This document shows, piece after piece, positions 1 through 8,904 of a stretch of DNA of 42,909 nt. Position 1 is the first letter of the stretch. Each line of letters opens with the position of its first letter. Made by a program: the position numbers and the translations under genes. Location: the NCBI GenBank assembly GCA_035760965.1, contig DASTRY010000004.1, positions 1 through 42,909 on the forward strand, written 5' to 3'. Source of the stretch: JADGHX01 sp035760965 (GTDB lineage Bacteria; Pseudomonadota; Gammaproteobacteria; Steroidobacterales; Steroidobacteraceae). The notes below the pieces were generated by a model. That model worked only from the letters and a program-made list of their open reading frames with translations, ran no database searches and was not told the origin of the DNA.

Positions 1-427
<427 letters not shown>

Positions 428-534
428 ATATAACCTCAAGCAGTTTGACGGCTTGAGTGATGCGAGTGGAGTGATCCTTCACATACTCGTGAACGCGACG
501 AGCGTCGAAACAAAGACTGACCGGATTCAGGCGA

Positions 535-560
535 GCGGGCCGTGCGCGAGCACGGCCCGC
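535..560 (+). other. Perfect hairpin in the 23S-5S spacer
   Basis: GCGGGCCGTGC (535-545) and GCACGGCCCGC (550-560) form a perfect 11-bp stem closed by a GCGA tetraloop of the GNRA class. It lies 15 bases before 5S rRNA. It is probably part of the precursor-rRNA processing structure; that role is inferred from position. Confidence 0.6.
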
Positions 561-575
561 GAAAGCCGAAAAGTT

Positions 576-692
576 TGCCTGGTGGCAATAGCGAGCGGGA
601 ACCACCCGATCCCATTCCGAACTCGGAAGTGAAAACGCTCTGCGCCGATGGTAGTGTGCCCTTCGGGCATGCCAGAGTAGGTCACTGCCAGG
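576..692 (+). rRNA. rrf: 5S ribosomal RNA
   Basis: The sequence begins TGCCTGGTGGCAATAGCGAGCGG, contains the conserved ACCCGATCCCATTCCGAACTCGG region and ends with GGTCACTGCCAGGC. The two ends pair (TGCCTGG with CCAGGC) as the 5S helix I. Length is about 117 bases, normal for the family. It lies about 150 bases after the 23S end and is followed at once by a terminator, so it is the last gene of this rrn operon. No distal tRNA is present. Confidence 0.97.
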
Positions 693-703
693 CTTCATCC
701 CGA

Positions 704-745
704 GAAGCCCCTGAGGTCGCAAGACTTCAGGGGCTTTTCATTTTG
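704..745 (+). terminator. Intrinsic terminator of the rrn operon
   Basis: AAGCCCCTGAGGTC and GACTTCAGGGGCTT pair in a long, nearly perfect stem around a GCAA loop. The stem is followed by a T-rich tract (TTTTCATTTT). Position directly after 5S rRNA fits the rrn terminator. Confidence 0.9.
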
Positions 746-803
746 GGCCTGCCGCCCGCGAGGGGTAATCTGACCTCAGCTGTCCCGCGAGGAGGTCGAC
801 CCC

Positions 804-1232
804 ATGGCGAGCGTGAAACAGCTTCTCGACCGCAAGGGCAATGCGCTCTACTGCGTCGCTCCCGACGACCCGGTGTTCGAGGCGATCCGGCAGATGGCCG
901 AGCGGCGCGTCGGCGCGCTGCTGGTCATGAAGGGCGACGAGCTGGTTGGCATCGTCTCGGAGCGCGACTACGCCCGTAAGGTCATTCTGCTCGGCCGGTC
1001 CTCACGCGAGACGCCGGTCTCTCAGATCATGAGCACGCCGGTCCATACGGTGTCGCTCGACCACTCCGTCGACGACTGCATGCGCCTCATGACCGAGCGC
1101 CGTGTCCGCCACCTGCCCGTCGTCGAGCACGGTCGCGTGGTCGGCATGATTTCGATCGGCGATCTCGTGAAGGCCGTGATCGAGGATCAGAAGTACACCA
1201 TCGAGCAGCTCGAGAGCTACATTCACAGCTGA
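804..1232 (+). CDS. CBS domain-pair protein
   Basis: A 142-residue protein made almost entirely of two CBS motifs (about residues 5-65 and 70-135). The first ends in GIVSERDYARKV and the second in GMISIGDLVKAVI; both are typical CBS strand-helix endings with the S/T-x-x-D ligand pattern. CBS pairs bind adenosine nucleotides or S-adenosylmethionine and usually regulate another activity, but no partner domain is fused here, so the target is unknown. The ATG is preceded by GCGAGGAGG at good spacing. The gene follows the rrn terminator and precedes an acetyltransferase on the same strand. The fold is sure; the function is not. Confidence 0.9.
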   Translation: MASVKQLLDRKGNALYCVAPDDPVFEAIRQMAERRVGALLVMKGDELVGIVSERDYARKVILLGRSSRETPVSQIMSTPVHTVSLDHSVDDCMRLMTERRVRHLPVVEHGRVVGMISIGDLVKAVIEDQKYTIEQLESYIHS

Positions 1233-1290
1233 TCCGGCGGCGGTGCCGGAAGGGACGCGAACGGGCCGGGAGTCCGGTTACGCTAGCGCC

Positions 1291-1827
1291 ATGACGCAAC
1301 CAGCCGCTCCGTCCCCCGTCATTCGTCGAGCCACCGTCGACGACGCCGCCGCGCTCAGCAAAATTGCAGCGGAGACGTTCGTCGAAACCTTCGGTCACCT
1401 CTATCCGCCCGAGGACCTGCAGGCGTATCTCGCGACGAGCTACGCGGCCGAACGCTCTCGCAAGCAGCTCGCGGATCAAGCCATCGGAATATGGTTCGCC
1501 ATGCTGGGCGAGGAGCCCGCCGGCTTCATTGTCGCCGGCGGCTGCAAGCTTCCGGTCCAGAACCTCGAGCCGACTGCGGGCGAAATCCGGCAGCTCTACG
1601 TGTACGCGAAGCATCAGAACCTTCGCATCGGCTCGCGTCTGCTCGACACTGCGCTCGACTGGCTCGTCACGAGCGGCCGCGACCCGCTTTATGTCGGCGT
1701 CTGGTCCGAGAACTACGGCGCGCAGCGACTCTATGCGCGATATGGATTCGTGAAGTGCGGCGAGTACGGCTTCCCGGTGGGGAAGACCGTCGATCTGGAA
1801 TTCATTCTGAAGCGAGCGCGTGCGTGA
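1291..1827 (+). CDS. GNAT-family N-acetyltransferase
   Basis: A 178-residue GCN5-related acetyltransferase. The N-terminus carries IRRATVDDAAALSKIAAETF, the usual opening strand-helix of GNAT proteins. The acetyl-CoA loop region follows IRQLYVYAKHQNLRIGSRLLD, a version of the motif-A Q/R-x-x-G-x-G/A with R-I-G-S. The C-terminal part, NYGAQRLYARYGFVKCGEY, is the familiar N-x-x-A-x-x-x-Y-x-x-x-G-F motif B. The ATG at 1291 is preferred over a GTG at 1243 because the extra residues are not GNAT-like. Its stop overlaps the GTG of the MOSC gene (GTGA), so the two are probably translationally coupled. The acceptor substrate cannot be read from the sequence. Confidence 0.88.
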   Translation: MTQPAAPSPVIRRATVDDAAALSKIAAETFVETFGHLYPPEDLQAYLATSYAAERSRKQLADQAIGIWFAMLGEEPAGFIVAGGCKLPVQNLEPTAGEIRQLYVYAKHQNLRIGSRLLDTALDWLVTSGRDPLYVGVWSENYGAQRLYARYGFVKCGEYGFPVGKTVDLEFILKRARA

Positions 1828-2639
1828 AGGCCGTCATCCGTCATCTCTTCATCTATCCCGTCAAGTCGACGCGCGCGATTCCGCAGACGCAGGCGCGTCT
1901 CGCCGCGACCGGTTTCGAATGGGATCGTCACTGGATGGCGGCGAGTCCCGATGGCGTGTTCATGAGCCAGCGCACGCAGCCCCGCCTCGCGCGCATCACG
2001 ACCGAAATCGGTGCAGACCTTCTGACGCTACGCGTGCCGGAGCAAGCACCACTCACCGTGCCTCTGCGACCGGAGGGCGAGACGCGCCCCGCGGAAGTAT
2101 GGAAAAGCGCGATCACAGCGCTCGATCAAGGCGACGACGCGGCGCGCTGGCTCACGCAGGCCGTGGGCACGAACGCGCGTCTGCTGCGTACCTCGCCGAT
2201 TCTGGACCGGCACGCGAATGCCAAGTACGCCGGCCCGACGCGCGCGCCCGTGTCTTTCGCCGACGGCTTCCCGCTTCTCGTCGTCAATCTCGCGTCGCTG
2301 GATGAGCTGAACAGGCGGATGCCCGAGCCCGTGCCGCTCGAACGCTTCCGTCCGAACATCGTGCTCGATGGCCTCGAGCCGTTCGCGGAAGACCACATTG
2401 ACCGTCTCGAATTCGGCAACGTCACGCTGCGGCTCGTGAAGCCGTGCACGCGCTGCGTGATCACGTCGACCGATCAGCGCACCGGCGAACGCTCGACCAA
2501 TCCGCTGCCGGCGCTGCGGTCCTTCCGCTTCGATCGCGAGCTCATGGGCGTGACCTTCGGCGAGAACGCCGTGATCGCGGCCGGCGTGGGCGCGACGTTG
2601 TCGATCGGCGACACCTGCGAAGTGGTCCGAAACGCCTGA
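1824..2639 (+). CDS. MOSC domain protein (YcbX-like)
   Basis: A 271-residue protein with an N-terminal MOSC beta-barrel (IRHLFIYPVKSTRAI) followed by a MOSC domain. The KPCTRCVITSTDQRTGE segment carries the conserved Cys that in this family handles molybdenum cofactor or sulfur. The best-studied relative, E. coli YcbX, takes part in reducing N-hydroxylated compounds with molybdenum cofactor; that role is carried over from the family. The GTG start at 1824 overlaps the preceding TGA and gives the normal family N-terminus; longer upstream in-frame sequence belongs to the GNAT gene in another frame. The 195 bases that follow (2640-2834) hold no gene that I can support. Confidence 0.88.
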   Translation: MKAVIRHLFIYPVKSTRAIPQTQARLAATGFEWDRHWMAASPDGVFMSQRTQPRLARITTEIGADLLTLRVPEQAPLTVPLRPEGETRPAEVWKSAITALDQGDDAARWLTQAVGTNARLLRTSPILDRHANAKYAGPTRAPVSFADGFPLLVVNLASLDELNRRMPEPVPLERFRPNIVLDGLEPFAEDHIDRLEFGNVTLRLVKPCTRCVITSTDQRTGERSTNPLPALRSFRFDRELMGVTFGENAVIAAGVGATLSIGDTCEVVRNA

Positions 2640-2834
2640 AAAAGCTGTTCCACGAAACGGACAACTTCGCTCCGAGACGGTGCAACAGACTTTGGTCGGA
2701 GGCGGAAGTGTGCGCGGCGCACGTTCGCGCCGCAGTGCGGTAAGACAGACTGCCGCGGAGTCGTTCAGAAGGAGTGTGAACCAGGTCGCATCTGCGTCCG
2801 ACGGCGTGCGCGGCGGCGCGCCGGTATCAATCCT

Positions 2835-4697
2835 ATGCAAGGGAGCTCGCTCAATCTCGAGTCCGTCGGCGCAGCGTTCGTGCTCGGTGCGTTGCTGGCG
2901 TTGGCACTCGCCGCAGCCCGCCGTGGGTCATCAGCACGGCGCGCCGCGAACAGTCATTTCTTCGATGCGACCGAGCAGTCGCCGAACGGCGTTCTGATCG
3001 CAGAGGCCGGCGGCCATCGCATCCTCGCGGCAAACGCAGCCGCGCTGCGCAGCCTGGGCTACACACTCGACGAGATCCGCGGACTCACACTCTCGCAAGT
3101 GCTTCTCGACGAGAGTGGCGACGCCGAGTCGCTGCGCGCGAAGCTGCGCAGTGCCAATCCACGCACGCCGTTCTGCGTGCGCCAGCGCTGCAAAGACGGC
3201 ACGCTCGCCGACATCGAAATCGCCGGGCATGTCTTCGAATCACGCGGCCGCGCGCTGCTGGCGCTGCACAGTAACGACGTCACCCTGCGGCGCAAGATCG
3301 AGAGCCAGCTGCTCGAGAAGCAGCAGCATCTGGATCATCTGGCGCATCACGATCAGCTCACGGGTCTGCCCAACCGTCTCTATCTCGCCGCGCACCTCCC
3401 CGAAGCGATCGCCGAGGCGAAGCGCACCGGCTCTCTGCTCGCGGTGCTCTTCCTCGATCTGGATCGCTTCAAGCACATCAACGATTCACGCGGCCACGAG
3501 GTCGGCGACAAGCTGCTGAAGAGCGTCGCGCAGCGCATCCGTGCGACGGTGCGCGAGGAAGACGATGTCATTCGCATGGGCGGCGATGAGTTCATCGTCG
3601 TGCTGAAGAACGTGAAGGGCGCGACGTTCGTCAACGAAACCGCCAGTCGCATCAACGCGGCGCTCGGCGAGCCCGTCATCGTGGACGGTCGTCCGCTCGT
3701 GACCACGGTGAGCATCGGCGTCAGCATGTACCCGCGTGACGGCGTCGACGTCGGCGAGCTGCTGCGTCACTCCGACACCGCGATGTATCAGGCGAAGGAT
3801 CGCGGCCGCAACAATTTCCAGCTCTTCAGTCCGGTGATGGACCGCAAGCTGAAAGAGCGCATCGCCGTCGAGGCCAGCCTGCGCTCGGCGATCGGGCAGA
3901 AGCAGCTCGACGTGCACTACCAGCCCATCATCGACATCGAGTCCCATCGCGTGATGGGGCTCGAAGCGCTGCTGCGCTGGAGACATCCGCTGCACGGCTT
4001 CGTCGCGCCGGGCCGCTTCATCGGCGTCGCCGAGGAGACCGGGCTCATCGTGCCGATCGGCGAGTTCGTGCTCGAACGCGTCATGGAAGATGCCGCACGC
4101 TGGCGCGAGATGGGCTGGTCGCCCGTGCCGGTCGCGGTCAACATCTCGGCCGTCCAGCTCCAGCGCTCCGATCTGCCGGCGACCATTCGCCGCCTGACGC
4201 AGCTCCACGGCCTGAAGACGAGCATGTTGCAGGTGGAGCTCACGGAGAGCGCGGTGTTCGAGCATCGCGACTCGCGCACCGGCGAGTCGAGCGAGGATGC
4301 GATTGCGCACTTGCGCGAGCTCGGCGTGCGCATCGCCATCGACGACTTCGGCACGGGCTACTCGAGCCTCTCGTATCTGAAGCGCTGGCGCGTCGATTAC
4401 GTGAAGATCGACCGCAGCTTCGTGCGCGATCTGGTCACCGACATGAGCGACCTCGCGATCGTCGGCGCCATCATCGCGATGGCGCGCCACTTGAACATCC
4501 AGGTCGTCGCGGAGGGGATCGAAGGCTGGCAGCAGCTCGAGAAGCTGCGGCAGCTCCACTGCAATCTGGCGCAGGGTTTCCTGTTTGCGAAGCCGACGCC
4601 CCCCTCGCAATGCCGCCGCTTCCTGAGCGGCGTCCCCCTCGACCTCACGGAGGACCTGCTCGAGCCGCTCGATGCGACCGGCAGCTACGGGCGCTGA
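2835..4697 (+). CDS. PAS-GGDEF-EAL dual c-di-GMP enzyme
   Basis: A 620-residue protein with one N-terminal membrane helix (about residues 10-29), a PAS domain (about 38-150), a diguanylate cyclase domain and a c-di-GMP phosphodiesterase domain. The cyclase signature is intact (RMGGDEF, GGDEF at 249-253), and an RxxD inhibitory site (R240-D243) sits five residues before it. The phosphodiesterase signature is also intact: EAL at 377-379, VAVNIS, ELTES, DDFGTGYSSL, VKIDRSF, AEGIE and QGFLF all keep their metal-binding or catalytic residues. Both activities are therefore possible, with one probably dominant. No strong ribosome site precedes the ATG. Its 3' end overlaps the convergent ligase gene by 13 bases. 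Confidence 0.95.
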   Translation: MQGSSLNLESVGAAFVLGALLALALAAARRGSSARRAANSHFFDATEQSPNGVLIAEAGGHRILAANAAALRSLGYTLDEIRGLTLSQVLLDESGDAESLRAKLRSANPRTPFCVRQRCKDGTLADIEIAGHVFESRGRALLALHSNDVTLRRKIESQLLEKQQHLDHLAHHDQLTGLPNRLYLAAHLPEAIAEAKRTGSLLAVLFLDLDRFKHINDSRGHEVGDKLLKSVAQRIRATVREEDDVIRMGGDEFIVVLKNVKGATFVNETASRINAALGEPVIVDGRPLVTTVSIGVSMYPRDGVDVGELLRHSDTAMYQAKDRGRNNFQLFSPVMDRKLKERIAVEASLRSAIGQKQLDVHYQPIIDIESHRVMGLEALLRWRHPLHGFVAPGRFIGVAEETGLIVPIGEFVLERVMEDAARWREMGWSPVPVAVNISAVQLQRSDLPATIRRLTQLHGLKTSMLQVELTESAVFEHRDSRTGESSEDAIAHLRELGVRIAIDDFGTGYSSLSYLKRWRVDYVKIDRSFVRDLVTDMSDLAIVGAIIAMARHLNIQVVAEGIEGWQQLEKLRQLHCNLAQGFLFAKPTPPSQCRRFLSGVPLDLTEDLLEPLDATGSYGR

Positions 4698-6283
4698 GCG
4701 TTCAGCACCGCCCGCAGACCATCGAGCGTATCGGCTTCGCGCGGCGGCTTGTCCTTCCGCCAGCGCAGGATCCGCGGAAAGCGCAGCGCAATGCCGGATT
4801 TGTGACGCGTCGATTCGGCGATGCCTTCGTACGCAAGCTCGAACACCTGTGTCGGCTCGACCGCCCGCACCGGCCCGAACTTCTCGATCGTGTGCGCGCG
4901 AATCCACCGGTCGAGCTCGCCGATCTCGCTGTTGCTGAGCCCTGAATACGCCTTCGCGACCGGCACCAGCTCCTCCTCGCGCCACACGCCGAACGTATAG
5001 TCGGTGTAGAGATTCGAGCGCCGCCCGTGCCCCGGCTGCGCGTAGATCATCACGGCGTCGAACGAGTACGGCGCAATCTTCCATTTCCACCATGCGCCGC
5101 GCAGCCGGCCGGCTCCATAAGGCGAGCCGCGCGCCTTGAGCATCAAGCCCTCGACGCTGCGCTCGCGCGACTCATCGCGTATCGCGGCCAACGCGTCCCA
5201 GCTGCCGCCGCTCACGATCGGAGAGAGCGACAGCACCTCGGGCGCGCTCGCGAGCAGCGTCTCGAGCCGCACGCGTCGCTCGCTCAAGGGCAGGCGGCGA
5301 ATGTCCTGACCGTTCTGCTCGAGCAGGTCGTACGCCAGGAATCGCACGGGCACGCTCTCGAGGATCGCCGGCGTGAGCTTCTTCCGCCCGATGCGCTGCT
5401 GAAGATCGGCGAACGGTCGCACCACCCCGTCGCGCCAGGCGACGAGCTCGCCGTCGAGCACCACGCCGTCCGGCAACGATGCCGCTGCGGCGACGACTTC
5501 CGGGAACCGCTCCGTCACGACGTCCTCGCCGCGCGACCAGATGAAACACCGCCCGTCTCGCCGGATCAGCTGCCCGCGAATCCCGTCCCATTTCCATTCG
5601 ACCTGCCAGTCCGCGGGTGAGCCCAGCGCCTCCACCTCGCCTTCGAGCGGTGAGGCGAGAAAGAACGGATAGGGAGCCGCCGGATCGCTCGCCGGCAGCT
5701 CGCCCGATCGCAGCCCTTGCCAGAACGCGGCGCTCGGCCGCCACTCGCCCATCATGCGACGCGCGACATCCGCTCGCGGCACGTCGAGCGCTTCCGAAAG
5801 GGCGCGCGTCACGAGCAGCTCAGAAACTCCGACTCGCAGCTCGCCGGTGAGCAGCTTGTTGAGCAGAAAACACTCGCGATACGGAAGCGCGCGCCACCAC
5901 GCGACGATCGCATCACGCTGTTCGTGCTCCTCCGCGTCTCGTAGAGGGAGCAGGCGTCCTTCGATCCAATCCGCGAGCGGCACGTCCGTCGCGCTCGCAG
6001 CGGACTCGGACGAAATGAGCAGCGCGATGGTCTCCGCCATATCGCCGACAGCGGAATACGACTCGGAGACCAGCCACTCCGGGAGTCCCGACGCTTCGAT
6101 CAGCCATCGCGACAGCAGCGTGGGACCGATGAAGCGCTTCAGCCGGCGCCCCGAGAGGATGTAAGCCGCCCAGGCCGCGTCCGCCGGCGGCGCCGTGCGG
6201 AAGTAGCGCACCATGGCCGCGACCTTGAGATTCGTCGACGTGGTCGTGTCGATCTCGTCGTAGAGCTCCGCGAAGTCGCGCAC
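4685..6283 (-). CDS. ATP-dependent DNA ligase (exonuclease-associated type)
   Basis: A 532-residue ligase with an N-terminal all-helical domain (about 1-200), a nucleotidyltransferase core and an OB domain. Motif I is EWKWDGIRG with the adenylated Lys at 231; motif III is LDGELVAW, motif IV EGLMLKARGSPYG, motif V WWKWKIAP and motif VI RFPRILRWRKDK. All are intact. It belongs to the bacterial DNA-repair ligases that are encoded with a metallo-beta-lactamase exonuclease, as here. The GTG start overlaps the exonuclease stop in the sequence TAGTG, so the pair is almost certainly one operon. The helicase and metallophosphatase genes that often complete this cluster are not in the window. The role in damage repair is inferred from the family. 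Confidence 0.93.
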   Translation of the reverse strand: MRDFAELYDEIDTTTSTNLKVAAMVRYFRTAPPADAAWAAYILSGRRLKRFIGPTLLSRWLIEASGLPEWLVSESYSAVGDMAETIALLISSESAASATDVPLADWIEGRLLPLRDAEEHEQRDAIVAWWRALPYRECFLLNKLLTGELRVGVSELLVTRALSEALDVPRADVARRMMGEWRPSAAFWQGLRSGELPASDPAAPYPFFLASPLEGEVEALGSPADWQVEWKWDGIRGQLIRRDGRCFIWSRGEDVVTERFPEVVAAAASLPDGVVLDGELVAWRDGVVRPFADLQQRIGRKKLTPAILESVPVRFLAYDLLEQNGQDIRRLPLSERRVRLETLLASAPEVLSLSPIVSGGSWDALAAIRDESRERSVEGLMLKARGSPYGAGRLRGAWWKWKIAPYSFDAVMIYAQPGHGRRSNLYTDYTFGVWREEELVPVAKAYSGLSNSEIGELDRWIRAHTIEKFGPVRAVEPTQVFELAYEGIAESTRHKSGIALRFPRILRWRKDKPPREADTLDGLRAVLNAQRP

Positions 6284-7284
6284 TACTCTTCGGCTCCGAA
6301 GGCCGTGCTCAGCGCGCCGGCGGAGACGCCCCGCTCGTTCAGAAAACGCGCGAGCGCATCCGAATAGCCGTGCGTCAGCAGCACACGTCGGGCGCGCGTC
6401 GCGAGGCAGGTGTCGAGCAGCGCCGGCCAATCGGCATGGTCCGAGATCACGAAGCCGCGGTCGTAGCCGCGGCGGCGGCGATCGCCACGCACGCGCATCC
6501 AGCCGGAGCAGAAGCCGCTCGCATGCTCCCCGAAACGCCTCATCCACGGAGTGCCCGCAGCGCTCGGCGGGGCGATGATCAGCGCGCCTCGATAATCCGT
6601 CTTCTTCTCGGTCGTTGCGGTGAGCGCCGGGACCATCTCGATCCCGGCGCGCCGGTAGAGGTCCGTGAGCGCGGCGACCGCGCCGTGCAGGTATACCGGC
6701 TCGTTCGTGAAGGCCAGCAGCTCCGCCATCACCCGCTGCGATTTGCCGAGCGCGTAACAGAAGAGCGCCGACGCGATGCCGCGGTCGCGATTGGTGCGCC
6801 ACCAGCGCACGATTTCCTCGATCACGCGCGGCGTCGGCGTCCACTGATAGACGGGTAGCGCGAACGTCGCCTCGCTGATGAAGACATCGCACTCGAGCTG
6901 CTCGAACGCGGCGCAGGTCGGGTCCGGTTGCCGCTTGTAGTCCCCCGAAACGACCCAGACCTGGCCGCCGTGCTCGATGCGCACCTGCGCGGCCCCGAGG
7001 ATGTGCCCGGCCGGATGGAGCGAGACGCGCGCCGCGCCGATCGAGAACGGGGTGCCGTAATCGAAAGCAGTCACCGTATTGCCGCTGCCGAGCCGGTGCT
7101 GCGCGATGGGCAGGCCAGGACGTGCGAGAATGTAGCGCGCGCTGCCGTGGCGGAGATGATCGCCGTGCGCATGCGTGATGACCGCGGTCTGCACCGGCTG
7201 CCAGGGGTCGATGTAGAAATCGCCTGCCGGGCAGTAGAGACCGCGGTCGGTGCCGACCACGAGCGGTGCGGAATCCGAAGGCAT
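6283..7284 (-). CDS. Ligase-associated metallo-beta-lactamase DNA exonuclease
   Basis: A 333-residue protein of the SNM1/CPSF-like metallo-beta-lactamase family. The zinc site HAHGDH is at residues 38-43, a further conserved His lies in HPAGHILGAAQ, and VVSGDYK holds the next metal-binding Asp. The C-terminal part FVISDHADWPALLD and RRVLLTHGYSDAL matches the beta-CASP-type end of ligase-associated exonucleases. Family members process DNA ends before ligation. The ATG at 7284 gives the normal family length. The next gene, ctlX, starts only 12 bases away in the opposite direction, so the exonuclease promoter must lie inside ctlX. Confidence 0.92.
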   Translation of the reverse strand: MPSDSAPLVVGTDRGLYCPAGDFYIDPWQPVQTAVITHAHGDHLRHGSARYILARPGLPIAQHRLGSGNTVTAFDYGTPFSIGAARVSLHPAGHILGAAQVRIEHGGQVWVVSGDYKRQPDPTCAAFEQLECDVFISEATFALPVYQWTPTPRVIEEIVRWWRTNRDRGIASALFCYALGKSQRVMAELLAFTNEPVYLHGAVAALTDLYRRAGIEMVPALTATTEKKTDYRGALIIAPPSAAGTPWMRRFGEHASGFCSGWMRVRGDRRRRGYDRGFVISDHADWPALLDTCLATRARRVLLTHGYSDALARFLNERGVSAGALSTAFGAEE

Positions 7285-7296
7285 GAGGGGATTGCG

Positions 7297-8235
7297 TTGA
7301 CTGAGCAGTGCGCGAGCGCCGTACTGATGATTAGGCCGGCGGCGTTCGATTACAACCCGCAGACGGCGGCGACGAATTCGATGCAACAGCGCACGCCGGA
7401 GAGCCCCGCGTCGGGCAACGGGCGTGCCCGTGCCGAATTCGAGCAGCTCGTGCGCGCCTTGGAGAGCGAAGGCGTCTATGTCTGCGCCGTCGACGATACT
7501 GCGGAACCGCCGAAGCCGGACGCGATCTTCCCGAACAACTGGGTCAGCTTCCACGCGGACGGCACGGTCGTGCTCTATCCGATGCACGCCCACAATCGCC
7601 GGCACGAGCGGCGGAGCGAAGTGCTGGACCAGGTCGCGGAGCGCACGGGATTCCAGGTCACACGAATTGTCGACCTGACGGATCACGAGCAGGAGGGCCG
7701 CTACCTCGAAGGCACCGGCAGCCTCGTGCTCGACCACGTGAATCGCGTGGCGTACGCCAGCATCTCACCGCGCACGCATCCCGACGTGGTGAGCGAGTGG
7801 TCGCGCGAGCTCGGCTACGAGCCCGTGACCTTCACGTCACTGGATCGCGCGGGCAAGCCGATTTATCACACGAACGTCATGCTCTGCATCGGCGAGCGCG
7901 CCGTCGTCGTCGGAACGGAGACCATTGTTCCGGCGGATCGTGCGCGCGTGCTGGAACGGCTGCGCGGCAGCGGTCGCGAAGTCGTCGAGATCGCGCTGAG
8001 CGAGGTCGAACGCTTTGCCGGCAACATGCTCGAGCTCGCGAGCTGGGACGAAGCGCTCGGCGATTGCCGCGTGCTCGTCATGTCGGCGAGCGCGCGCCGC
8101 GCGCTGCCGCCGGAGGCGTTCGCGCGGCTGAGCGCTTGCACGGATGCGGTGCTCGCGGCGCCCATCCCGACCATCGAAACGCTCGGAGGCGGCAGCGTGC
8201 GCTGCATGCTCGCCGAAGTGTTCTTGCCGTCGTGA
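7297..8235 (+). CDS. ctlX: Arginine deiminase-related hydrolase (CtlX type)
   Basis: A 312-residue member of the amidinotransferase/deiminase fold. Conserved segments are VLMIRPAAFDYNPQTA, FPNNWVSFH, LEGTGSLVLD (E138), YHTNVML (His191) and SVRCMLAEVFLP (Cys303, the presumed nucleophile). It is probably the hydrolase named CtlX, linked to citrulline or related guanidino/ureido compounds; the exact substrate is not certain. I choose a TTG start at 7297 because GAGGGG sits 6-7 bases before it and because family members begin several residues before the VLMIRP segment. An ATG at 7327 is the alternative. The stop overlaps plsY in GTGA. Confidence 0.85.
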   Translation: MTEQCASAVLMIRPAAFDYNPQTAATNSMQQRTPESPASGNGRARAEFEQLVRALESEGVYVCAVDDTAEPPKPDAIFPNNWVSFHADGTVVLYPMHAHNRRHERRSEVLDQVAERTGFQVTRIVDLTDHEQEGRYLEGTGSLVLDHVNRVAYASISPRTHPDVVSEWSRELGYEPVTFTSLDRAGKPIYHTNVMLCIGERAVVVGTETIVPADRARVLERLRGSGREVVEIALSEVERFAGNMLELASWDEALGDCRVLVMSASARRALPPEAFARLSACTDAVLAAPIPTIETLGGGSVRCMLAEVFLPS

Positions 8236-8891
8236 CCGAGCTGCTGATCAAAGTCGTCGTGAGCTATCTGCTCGGTTCGCTCATCGGCAGCCTCATCGTC
8301 GGGCGCCTGCGTGGCGGCGTGGATATCCGCACGCTCGGGAGCGGCAACGCGGGCGGGACGAATGCGCTGCGCACCCAGGGCAAAGCGTTCGCGTTCTGGG
8401 TGATGGTCATCGACATCGGCAAGGGCATCGTCGCCACGCGTCTGATCGCGCCGCTGCCCATGTCGCAGCTCGGCGTGGCGAGCGCGGGCGCTCCGGTCTG
8501 GGGCGAATGGCTGCCCGTCGCGTGCGGGTTCGCCGCCATTGTCGGACATGTTTATCCCGTGTGGCACGGCTTTCGCGGCGGAAAAGGAGTCGCGACGCTG
8601 GTCGGTGTGCTCTTCGGGCTCGACCTGTTGCTGCTGCTCGGCGTGCTGCTGATCTGGCTCGTCGTGGCGGTGCTGTCCGGATTCGTGGGGCTCGCCTCGA
8701 TGGCGGCGGCGGCTTCGGTACCCGTATTCGTCGCGGTTTCCGGCATGCAGCCCCGCATCCCGCTGCTCACCTTCGGTATCGCAGCGGCCCTGCTCGTGAT
8801 CTTCACTCACCGATCGAACATCGCGCGCATGCGCAGCGGCAGCGAGCCGCGCGCCAGGCGCTTGTGGCTCTTCGGCCGTGGCCGGGCGTAA
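8232..8891 (+). CDS. plsY: Glycerol-3-phosphate acyltransferase PlsY
   Basis: A 219-residue integral membrane protein with about five to six hydrophobic segments. It shows the three cytoplasmic PlsY motifs: GSGNAGGTN near residue 37, HGFRGGKGVAT in the middle, and HRSNIARMRSGSE near the C-terminus. The enzyme uses acyl phosphate to acylate sn-glycerol 3-phosphate, the first step of phospholipid synthesis. The GTG start overlaps the ctlX stop by four bases. This coupling of a lipid gene to ctlX is unusual, because plsY is more often near folB or the rpsU region. BirA follows 13 bases later. Confidence 0.95.
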   Translation: MTELLIKVVVSYLLGSLIGSLIVGRLRGGVDIRTLGSGNAGGTNALRTQGKAFAFWVMVIDIGKGIVATRLIAPLPMSQLGVASAGAPVWGEWLPVACGFAAIVGHVYPVWHGFRGGKGVATLVGVLFGLDLLLLLGVLLIWLVVAVLSGFVGLASMAAAASVPVFVAVSGMQPRIPLLTFGIAAALLVIFTHRSNIARMRSGSEPRARRLWLFGRGRA

Positions 8892-8904
8892 GGAGAGACG
8901 ATCC

